A stretch of DNA of 64,000 nucleotides from Xenopus tropicalis. Its lineage: Eukaryota > Chordata > Amphibia > Anura > Pipidae. Of this stretch, positions 38,401-50,400 are shown piece by piece. The position numbers and the translations under genes are program-made. Where the stretch lies: positions 15,866,712 through 15,930,711 of the forward strand of contig NC_030679.2 of NCBI RefSeq assembly GCF_000004195.4. The letters run 5' to 3'. A model generated the notes under the pieces. It did no database searches. It had not been told where the DNA came from and saw only the letters and a list, made by a program, of their open reading frames with translations. The first letter of the stretch is position 1, and each line of letters opens with the position of its first letter.

Positions 38401-41400
38401 TATCGGGCTAATTCAATCGTTTGGCCCTAGCAGATAAGCTGCCGACTCGGTCTAAAGGACCGATATCAGCAGGTGAAATCGGCCTGTGTATGGCCACCTT
38501 AACAAAAGGAGATTGCTGTGCAATCAGTAAGACAGTATCCATCCCATGTTGCTTGACTACAGCACCAGACATGCTGTAATCCAAAATTCTTTTGTTGAAG
38601 GTGGAAATTGTATTCCAACAAAATGAGGGCAAGCCCAGGTTAAGCAGTACCAATAAGTTGACCCCCGCTGTCCAAAGTGACCCACCTCCAATCCAGTATG
38701 AATAATACTTTACAACTTACATCCCCTCACTGCTCAGTATGTGTTGCCCACTTTGCTTGTCCATTTAGTGTCCGTCTTTCATACATTCAATGAAAAATAA
38801 TTGTGTCAACCTGCTTACACCGCCACATCTAATCTCTAAAACCTTCCCAAACACAGGTGGGTGAGAAAATACTGTGCCCAAGGCTAGGAAGCCAGCTTGT
38901 CTGCCCTTCTACCACCATGCTCACCACTGAACCACTACATATCGTAGCCAGTCACAAAACCCCACTACTAAACTCCTTCCATTGGTGCTCACTCAGCCGC
39001 TCCTGCCCTGGGTTGTACAGTGCTGCTTCTGTCTGGGCACACACAGGGCCACAGTTAGAGAAGACAGCAGCTGCATGTGCCAAGACCCTAGCTTCCTGCT
39101 AGTTGTGCCCTAGGCACCTACCTGCTACCTACCACTAGTTCCAGCCCTGTCCCAAAGTGAACAGCACCTACTATATCACTATAGAAAGGAGTCATTTAGA
39201 GAGATCCCAGATGCAAGTTCAAGAGTACTAAGAACACAACTGAGTGCTTATTCTAAAAGCAATTGTGTCTGAGGTCTGGCTCTCTCTACACTGGCGGTGG
39301 TGCAGAGCACAAAGTACAGGGCTCTGTCACAGCCTGCATCTGCTGGTGCACCCTAACTTGCACACAGTTTAGACACACAAGTTTGGCACTGTTAAGGGGG
39401 CAGGAATGCTTATGTGCCGCTCTGCACCCTGCCTCTCATGCATACAGTGCAGGTGCTGCTGTATTCATAAGGAGAACAGGACAATGTGTTCTGTCTTAAA
39501 GGCAGGGGTGCTGCTGCCATGAGGCGAGTGAATAGCTCTCTTTCCACTAGCGATCTGACCTGTGTCACAGCTCCTCTTGGCGGCCCACCTTAGGGTGGCC
39601 AGGGGCACAGAATTACCGCTGTTTAGAGTGCAGGGTCCTGCAGCGGTTTTTCAAGGCGTGGGGAGCAAGTGCAAAAAACATAACGGATAGTGGCCATTCT
39701 TTGCACCCTGCCCTGCACTTTATTTCACTTTTATTTTTGCTGTGTTCTTCGCATGGAAAAATTTAGATGTTGTTGGTTTTGTTTGTGACTTTCAATTTAG
39801 AAAAAATGGCTGGAACTGGCAAGGAAAATGGGCTTTATTTACTGCATAATACTCCAGCCAAATGTCATATAAATGGGCACTTAAGCAAGGGACATTGTTT
39901 CAGATACTCTGTTCTGCTCCTTTTTGTTTTATGATTTATTGCATTTCTTTATCCATTCCATTATGATGTGTGCAGCTCACAGTGACTCACCCAGCGCTTT
40001 TATCTGGTTCCCTATAAAAAGTAGCGGCAAGGTTAGCTAAGGAGAGAAACATCCGCTCAGAAGAAAAATTATAAAAACGTTGGTTTCTGATTTGGTTTTC
40101 TTTATAGGGGTTTAAAAGGATGTTATTGTTTAAATATATTTCTGTTTTGTGCACATTAAATCAATTATATATAATCTTCATCAATACTGTATTTTAAAAC
40201 TATTGCAGTGTTGCTTCATTTGCCTTGCTTAGCTTTCCTATTTTATTATTTAATACTGGAAAAAGTTAAAAACCTACAAGTTTCACGTAGGGTCTGTGGT
40301 GTGCATGCTCTATTATAAAGATAACCAGAATCTCAGCTGTAAAGCAGGGCAGGGCAGGGCTGCTGCTTACAATGGTGGGTATCAGATAAGATTTGCTCTG
40401 TTCTACAGATAGCTAGAATCTCAGCCATAAACTAGGGCAGGACAGCTGCTCACAATGGGTATCAGATAGGATCTGGGCCACTGTTTCAGAATGCTCTAAG
40501 ATAGCTAGAATCTCAGAATCAATGCTGGGCCTGCTTTTTGTAACAAACGAAGGGAAATGAGTATTGTACTAGTGTATTTAATGAGAATACTATCATTGTT
40601 TCCAATGATATGATTTATTCCCTTCCAATGGTAGTCTGCATTTGAAAAAAGTTATTTTAGCGGTATGTAATATATGTTTTGTTTAGCCATATCAAGGCTG
40701 TATAGTTTATCTAACAAACTATTCAGGCTCCCTTTCTCACAATATGGCATCAGTAGTTGTGGGCAACTAGAGGAAGTGCCAGAACCTAGCCAAGTAGTAT
40801 TGATTACCAAAAAAATGTCACCTGAAAGCCCCACCAGCTCGCTCACCCTCCTGACCGCCACTTTCATGCTAAACACCAGTCCACATAGTCGCCCATTTAC
40901 TCCCATTATTGGTCTCTGCTTAGTTTCTCTCCCTCCATTTGTGCCCCACATAAGTTGCATATAAGCCACATGCCTCTCCGCCCCCCCCCCCCCCCCAGTT
41001 CAACTGTAACATAATAGAAGGCCAACCGCAGATTATAGGTAACCTAAAACCTTGTGGAAGTCTTGTCTGAAGGAAAGCTGACTACTGCTACATTGTTTCA
41101 GTGGTACATGTAGTTAGGACTAAAGGTCCCCATACACGGGCCAATTCTAGCTGCCAATATCGGTCCCTTAGAGCTTAAATCGGCCAGATCTCGATCGGGC
41201 AGGTTAGAAAATCTAGACGGATTGGGGACGGCATTGGCTCGTTGATGCGGTCCCCGGACCGAATTTTCCTATGCCCGTTTTCTGATGTTTGATCAACCAG
41301 TCAAAAAATCATACAGGAAACTACCTATGTTAAATATTAACAAGACAGAATCCTGCCTACATTGAAGTGCAAGGGGCTCAATGGCCAAGTTTTATTATAA

Positions 41401-44400
41401 TAAAAATACTTTTTCTGTCCCCACCATGTCTCTATCTAATAGTGAGGACTTGAAAATAATATTTTTAATGCCCCAGTGTAACTCTCCCTATGCTTAACAA
41501 TGACATAAATCAATATAACTAGAGGCAAACAAAATTATTTACAAAATACCAACTTGCATAGAAGTTGGGTATTGCTGATCCAGCAGCAACGCCATGGCAT
41601 AGGCATTAATGTTTTATCCCCCAGAAAAGCCATTAACAAATGGCGTGAGACATTAAGATGTATCTGTATTGCATAAAATACAGTAATTCCAGTGTAGGTA
41701 GGTACTGTGGTCAGGTATGTACATTTAAATTTGTGTAGACCTATACATTTAAATAAGACATTCATAGAACAGATGGGGGAGCAACAGAATATGGCTGATA
41801 CAGTATATAGCTTTAAGAAGGGTATGGATGGCTTTTTAGCAAGTGAGGAAATACATGGTTATGGGAGATAGCTCTTAGTACAAGTTGATCCAGAGACTGG
41901 CCATCTTGGAGTCAGGAAGGAATTTTTTCACCCTCTGCAGCAAATTAGAGAGGCTTAAGATGAGGTTTTTTTGCCTTCCTCTGGATCAAGCAGTTAGGCA
42001 GGTTATATATAGGCATTATGGTTGAACATGATGGACGTATGTCTTTTTTTCAACCTAACTTACTATGTTACTATGTAGAATATGAATACAGAAATACAGT
42101 TGCATTCAAGGTTAAGATATTAGGAGACAAGAGGAAGGATGTACCTGTCCTATAGAACTTATAATCTAAACACTAAGGGGCACATTTACTAATCCACGAA
42201 TCCGAATCATGAATGGGAAAAAATCGTATTGGAAACGAAAATTTGGTAAGATCGCAAATATCACGAAAATGCTTACGAAAAAATCGTATTAATCACGATA
42301 ATATCGTATTGGCGATCCGAAAGTGCGCTCGTGCGTTTGTGCTTTTGTAAATGTGCCCCTAAGCCTTTAGTAATCTATAACATTAGCTGCTGAAGTTTTA
42401 TGTCCCATTGAGCAAAATATACTTCCATAACAATATTGCTCAACCATAAATTACTCAAACATTTCTAAATTACAACTACTGTATGTTAGGGATGATTTCA
42501 TGAAGCGACATTAGAGGGGTTATAAACCCAACAGTACCACTGTCCCACTGTGCCCTCTAGTTTTCTATGGAAGTTGCCTAATTCAGCTAACCAAAAACTT
42601 AATTATAAATGCAAAGTAATTAACCAATGAGAATTCTAATTCCCAGCATACATACAGAGATTATTGTGCCATTTTGGGGTCATTATATTACACTAGAATC
42701 AAACATGGGGACAGACTTGGTCAGTGCTAGGAAACTGTGCTAAATTCTTCCAAGTCCAAATGCAGGAACAAAGAACATGGAGCCAGATTTCCACAGATCA
42801 GATGAGATTCTCATTGGAGGATTATTTTGCATTTTAATGCAGCCAACTGCCCTAGAGAGCTTTATTGAGCAATATTGCTTTAAAAATGTAGAACTACAGC
42901 TCCTAGAATGCCTTATCCTTGATAATATGTTAAAGCATGCTGGGATTTGTAGCCCAACAACAACTGAGTAACCATTATGTATGCCCTTTGATGTTTGATT
43001 ACAGTGTAATATTAACAAAGCAAATAATTGCACAGGAATCTCCCTATTTTAGATTGCTGCTCTTATTGGAAAATCCCAAACAGCATAGATACTGGCACAG
43101 TAAGGGAATAATAAACAGGTAAAACCTGCACGTATATATTTAGTGCAACACAGTAACGTTTCGGGGTGAACCCCTTCGTCAGACCCTTTACCTTATTGGA
43201 AAATCCACATTTTGATGTAATTAGGCTTTGGGCTGTCTTTGTGGAAGAGCTTAGAAATACAAAAGGGGAGCGTATATGGAGGGTTCATGTATAATTTAAA
43301 GTTGGGTTCTAATTATTGTAGATAGTGCTTTGTGCCTCTGAGATGGCTGGGTTAAATGATAAGGATTTCATTAGAAACTAATACACAAAATAACCATGTG
43401 GTGACCCTCAAACCCAGTGCAAGGAAGACTCTTGTAGTTGTACGCAGTAGTGAGGGGCAAGAGAAACACTGAGACTGCACTGAGAGGTTGCCCCTATAAA
43501 AGCCTATACAATGAACAGTAAGTGGCAGAGGAGAGTCTGGTTTTAATTGAGTGAAGAAGCCTACAGAGAGGGGAAGGTGAGCCATCAAGTACAACTTGAG
43601 AATATGAAGAGGGTATGGATAAAAGGGAAGAAGTGGTATAAGTGGAACCAGGGAATACTGCCTGGATCGTCCCGGTCAAGTACAGAATAAATGCAGCCAA
43701 AAATGTATTACTCAATATATTCACATTTAACATTTTAATACAGTTGAAATTTTGCTCAGTCTTAGCCAAAAAATCAATATGGCAGCTCCCATTTATGCAT
43801 ATAGATGCAAATAGCTATATGGATAATTTTTTTGTCTGGCCCTACAGCTTCAGTGTTCTGGATACTTTGGTTAGAATGTCTTCAACTGTCCCTAAACAAG
43901 GTCTTAATGCAAAAGCCAGGGCAAAATGTTCCAGTTCTAGTAACCCATAGCTACTATTCGGAAAGCAGAATACGTTGGTTTGCTGTTTAGTTGCTATGGG
44001 TTACTAGATGTGGAGAATACTTTGTTCCTAAATTTACATTACTATAAAGGATATATACCTTCCATAACAGTGTTGCTCAAGCATTGGTTGTCCAAATATT
44101 GCTAGGCACACCCAGCACACTCTAAAGTATTACTTTGTTATTGGGGACAAAAACTTTACAAACAATCTAAGGTCAGGTAATCTTTGGACCCAAAGAGATA
44201 CAAATGCAATGATCCTTAAAGGGACAGATAATAAAGACCCCCAACATACTTGTTTGCAGCCTCAAACAATAGCAGTTATTGGTAGGAGTAAAGAGGCATA
44301 GCAGGGCAACATAGCAGCACTTGAGTAAGATGCTAACAGTAGGGTAACATGGCACAGTAGGAAGAGATGGATACAGTAGGGAAAAAGGGCACAGTAAGGA

Positions 44401-47400
44401 GAGATAGATACAGTAGGGCAACAGGGCACAGTAGGGAGAGATGGATACAGTAGGGCAACAGGGCACAGTAGGGAGAGATGGATACAGTAGGGCAACAGAG
44501 CACAGTAGGAAGAGATGGATACAGTAGGGCAACAGGGCACAGTAGGGAGAGATGGATACAGTAGGGCAACAGGGCACAGTATGGAGAGATGGATACAGTA
44601 GGGCAACAGGGCACAGTAGGGAGAGATGGATACAGTAGGGCAACAGGGCACAGTAGTGAGAGATGGATACAGTAGGGCAACAGGGCACAGTAGGGAGAGA
44701 TGGATACAGTAGGGCAACAGGGACAAGTAGTTTAAAAAGATGGCATGGGTATGTAAAAATGCCAAGAGTAGGCAAAGATAGCAACATTGTGGTAAGTGGG
44801 CAAAAGTAGGGCAACATGGTGACAGTAAGGGAAGATGGACACAGCAGGGCAATATAGCAACCATATGGAAAGATGGCAAGGGTAAGTCAAACAGCAACAG
44901 TAAACAGCAAAATGGTAACAGTAGGGCAAGATTGGGACAGCAAAAGGTGTGTGTGTAGAGATGACAAGAGTAAGGCAAGATGGCAAGGACAGGGCAAGAC
45001 AGCATGGTAAGCAACTCAGATTGTAAGCTCTATGGGGCAGGGACCTCCTTCCTACTGTGTCTCATACCACATGGCACTTATATATATATATATATGTATT
45101 TATTGTATTTATTTATTATATCACTTGTCCTCCCTGTGTGTAATTTTGTATTCTGTAAGACTGTACAGCGCTGCGTACCCTTGTGGCGCTTTATAGATAA
45201 AGTTATACATACATATATACATACATACATGGTAAGATGACAAGAGCAGGGCAAGACAGCAAGAGTAGGGCCCTATGGGGATAGTAAGACAAGATGACAA
45301 GAGTAGGGCAAGGCAACAACATTATGGTGCTATGGTGACAGTAGGACAAGATGGCATGGGTAAAGCAAGATAAAGACAGCAAGTTAAGATGGCAACAGTA
45401 TACAAAGATGGCAAGTATAGGGCAAGACAGTGACAGTAGGGCAAGATGGCAGCAGTGGAGGAAGGTAATGATGGTTAGACAAGATGGTGACAGTAGAGCA
45501 AGATGGCAATAGTAACACTTTATATCAATACTGCAAAGCATACAATCTCTAACTCTTACAGAGTTACTATGAGTTGTAGTTCAGCAACAGGTGAAGGACC
45601 ACAACTTGTACCTCCTACTCCATACAAATAATGGCGACTGAAAAGTCAGTTTTACCCTGGGCCTCACCATCACCAATGGCAGACAGAAACTGAACTACAA
45701 AGTAACAAACTTGGGGCTAATGGAATGAACATAAAATGTTCTGAACCAGAGCTCAGGAATTAGTGGAATTTGAACCATTAAAATCTAACAAAGAAATCAG
45801 TAAGGGGCGGGAATGGAGGAGGTGATGAACTGCCAATTGCAAGGTCGGGAGAAATAAAAAGAGAGAATAAGGGGCGAGAGAGGGTGGAGAGCACTGTGGG
45901 TGGATTTTGGAATTAACTCCAGATATAAAACTCTGTAGGAAGTCACAAGGCTGCACATCTGAGGGGCAGTAAATCTAGTGCTGAGTGAATGGCTGACCTG
46001 AGTTTGCTTTTGTCCTCCGTGCTTTTATTGAATATATCAGCATTTTACCCTTTAAATCCAACAACCAGTATCATTAACCCACTTACTATACTGATTCTAC
46101 TCCCAGGATTTGTTCTGCTAATGTATTGCACACAAACCCCACACACGGTGCCCTGAACGGCAAAGCTTGTGCCACCTTGTGCAGTCATAGCACACCCTAT
46201 TGGGTTTATTTAATGTTTATATGATTTTTAGTAGAGTTAAGATATGGAGATCCAAATTACGGAAAGATCCCTTACCCGGAAAACCCCAGGTCCCGAGCAT
46301 TCTGGATAACAGGTCCCAAACCTGTATCTCTATGTACAGGCTATAAGCAAACTTAGGGGGCTGTTCCTGCTGAATTGTGCTTAGTACAGGGGAATCCCTA
46401 TGCTGCCATAGTTTTATGGTATCTCTCTATACAGGCTATGAGCAAACTTAGGGGGCTGTTCCTGCTAAATTGTGCTTAGTACAGGGAAATCCCTATGCTG
46501 CCATAGTTTTATGGTATCTCTCTGTACAGGCTATGCGCAAACTTAAGAGACAGTTTCTGCTGATTTGTGCTTGTACAAGGGATGCTGGGAAAGTATTTTG
46601 GCATCTTTCTGTACAGTTTATAAGTGGCTGACCCTGCTATAGTGTATTTTCTTCCTGGCCACTGTTCAACAGTTTACTGAGCAAATTACATCAAAACATG
46701 GCCCCTGGATTTCGTATGATTTTCGGACCATGTGTGGGCTCCAAATTATCACGCTGATAATTTTCATACCATGGCGATTGGTCAATTAGTCGATTGGACA
46801 GGTTAGTAAATTTCGGTCAGATAGCAATAAAATCTGTGCATGTATTGTGTCTGCCGATATTTTTGGGGGACTTACAATGAAAGTCACTTTCGTATGATGC
46901 CAACTATTTCATGTTCAAAACATCCTCTAATTTATTTTTTATTTTAATTATGTAGGACTTTATCCTACAGTTTCAGTCTAAATGTTAGTTTTAGATTGTT
47001 GCAGGTGCAGGTGCTTGTATATAAATATTGCCCTGCAATCAGTGGTTAGTATCTATGTACGTCAGTTTGAATTTTTTTTTAAAACTAAAGTCTCCCAGAT
47101 ATTGCTGGACTACAACTCCCAAATTCTTCACCATATAACCAAGTATGTTTTGAGTCAAAGTACAGCAACATCTGGGGACTCTGGGTTAAGAAACTGGGAG
47201 TTAGAAAGTTACTGCTAAGCATCTATAAATTATTTAACAAAATTGTGACATATTTTTTGCATTAGGTATTGTTATTATTACATTTCCCATTTGTCTTCAC
47301 TGGAGATCAACAGCTCAAATCCAGAACCTATTTTTCCTTTCTGACAATAAAGGCATCTATTGAAACAGGCAGCCCTCTACCTGCTATAAACAACCATATC

Positions 47401-50400
47401 CCAGCAATCTCCACCAGCCAGTAAATCTCTGTACACTATATAACATCTGGAGCATAAATGTAATATATAGGTCAGGAACGCCTCATCCTCCACCCCAAAA
47501 TTTTTTTGGGCATAAACATTAACGCAAGATTTCCAAATCTTCAAGTTTATGTAAACATTATGTTATTGCAAATGAGAATATTTTTTCCCAAATGAAAAAA
47601 ATTGAGGAAAAAAATGGTTCCCTAATTGAAAAGTCAAGTTCCATGCAATTCTTTTGTGAAAATTTGCGTTTTTTTCTGCTAGTTCAAAACACTTTGATAT
47701 TAAAATGTTCGCCTGCTCTATGGTGACCAAAAATGTATCATGATTCTGAATGTAAAAGTCACCGGATATCTCTCTGTGGAAAATTAATATAAAAGTCATG
47801 TGTAGGGAAGTCTTTAAAAATTTTAACCCAGTGGAAAAAAGTGAAAAGGTTTGAGACATATTTTTAATGGAATTTAATCAATCTGCCCACTAATGAAATT
47901 CCCACTTGGAACCTTGATGAGTAAAAAAAACTGGACTGTTAAATGATAAGGTCCCTGAAGCCTCTTCAGATAAGAAGACTCAAGCATCTTACATTTTACA
48001 TGAGGAAGTCCTTGCCATCTTGTTGGTGAATTTGTAGGCAAATATAAGAATTAATATTGTTTGTTCCCCATAAAATCAGCAACTTGTATTTTCTCCTTGG
48101 CCAATCTGACTAATACTTTAGTTTTTGAGAAGCCTACTTCTGGATCAGCAGAAACTGTATGTTTGGGAGGCCTAATGTATACGTATTTGACTATGTTACT
48201 ATCTCCTGAGAGCACTTTGCTCCTTATGGGGAGAACCTCTATTAGAAACCTTACTGCAGTTCTGATCATGGAGAACACCAATATTGCTTAGAAAATGTAT
48301 ACAGCATAGCATCAGGCAGTGCTTAACATGACCATTGTGACAATTGTAATTGCAGCCCCCCGTAATCCTGCATCATGTTCGGACACGCATGCTCAATTGG
48401 ATCCAGTTCTCTAACATTCAATCCCTTTTGTTGGCCTGTGATTCCTCAAAGAAACCACTCGCTTGGTGTTCTTTAGCACAAAACTGCTAACTCATAATAT
48501 TTTGCTGTTGCTGATCTGTTTCCTCCACAATGGTGTCCATGGTAACATACCAAGGGCATGTTACTATGGAAACCACTCCTTCCAAACTTTAGCTCCAACT
48601 TCAAGTCAAGTCGCTTTTTGATAAAAAAAAGTGGTAAAAAACACATTCTGTGATAACGTCAACACTTCTACAGATAAGGATTTATGGGTAAAAAAATATA
48701 TATTTTTATATTAAATTTATAAAATTATATTTCTATAATACAATATGTATATATATATTAAACGTATTAAATACAATATAGTCAGAGGAAGAAATGAGAG
48801 ATTAAATTGCGGAGAAGAATTATGGAACTAAAAAAGATGTATTCTTATTATTTTTCTAAGTGTATAAACTGCCTTAAGATGAACAAAACATTTTTATAAA
48901 GCTGAGGTTTCTTCTTAGTGCATTTTGAGGATTTTTCAAATAACTTTTTACAATTTTAATTAAATTTGGAATATATTTCTTTCTCTTTTTGTTACATACC
49001 TGCTACTATTTGAGCAAACGTTAGATCTCAATGCATTACCATTAATTACAAGCAAGGATTAATTATACAAAGAAATATGTTAAGTGACCTTCAAATAAAG
49101 ATGATCAAGATGATTATCCATCCTGCTGGGAGCTAGTCAACCAGAAGCCAAGATACTTGTTGCTCCCTTATAAATTCCAATTGTACTTTCTTTTAGAATA
49201 TGATAGCTGCATAGGTAATAAATATATAGATGCACAGAGATAGATCATAAGGTCCTTTATGCACAACCACTAGGCCACTTTTTAATATGAAAAAATTATC
49301 CATGTTTAAAAAACAACGAGCAACAGGTCAAAATATCATTTGACATTTTATCTTTCATTTACTTTCTGACAGACTTGAATAAAAAAAATTAAGCCACTAA
49401 TTGACAAGGAGCAGACCGAATTATAACGATAAATATTTTTAAACATATGTTAACATAGGTATTAGGATAATCCTTAGTGGATTAACAGCTAAAGCCACCA
49501 TAATTAATACGTAGGCTTCAAATTTTTATCTTTCAAATCAAATTACTAGCCTGGATGTAATATTCTTCAATAAATGACAGTTAGTACCTTTTTCCAAGGA
49601 GGGATATTTAATACTGTAATACTGAAATATTTTTTTCATACGCTTCTAGGATGGGATCAATTATTTCTAATACTGCTTTAAGCTCTATACATTACCCACG
49701 GCCCATAAAAGAAAAGCCTGGAACTAATGCTTGTTGCAAATCTACTTAGTTTTAGCTCAATGGCTTAATGTGCTTAAGAACTTAAAAACAGTTCTAAAAT
49801 ACATTTGGTTGACACAAATTAACATGTAACTTTAAAAAAATAACTTTAAAACGTAAAAAAAAAAAAAAAAAATGAAAAGCAATATAAATATTTCTTATTT
49901 CTCTGATGCCTTTTAAATAAAAAATCTTTTATATTATAGAGCTAGGAAACTTAGAAAGATTCAAAGTAAATTCTCATAAAAATTAAGTGAAATCTAGGAT
50001 TTATTATATGAGTGAGTTTTAGTATAAATTGAAGCTAGTAATGTCTTTCCCTGGATAGAAGTGTTCACTGAATTAGTATCAATTCCGAAGCAGTCCAAGT
50101 GTGCTATATCTGATTATCCCTACACCTATCCTCCTGTGAATTTCCTTTAGCCAACATAATGTCTAGACTTCATTCAACCCTTCAAGTTAAAATTACATTT
50201 ATTATTGTAGTTTTTAATATAATATTCATGAACTGATATAAAAAATAAATACAGAACTTTAAAAAAATTATTTATAAACACCTGACATTTGGGGCCATTG
50301 ATGTAGAGTTAGTCCTTCAAAGGAAGACCTACTATAATTTTTCTTAAGACCTACTTTTAATGCATTTGTAGAAGTTCTATCTCTAAGCATATCAGCAGTT

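Noticed and set aside
40652..40969. Overlapping frames of about 100 codons on both strands
   Set aside because: Low-complexity, mutually antisense, with no recognisable domain, splice context or conservation cue.
44336..44722. CRISPR-like direct repeats
   Set aside because: The 37-bp units are contiguous with no spacers, in a vertebrate intron.
44173..45014. Long minus-strand frames of 115-250 codons, repetitive Cys/Pro/Leu-rich
   Set aside because: Created by a stop-free 37-bp minisatellite; all three frames are open and encode the same cyclic peptide.
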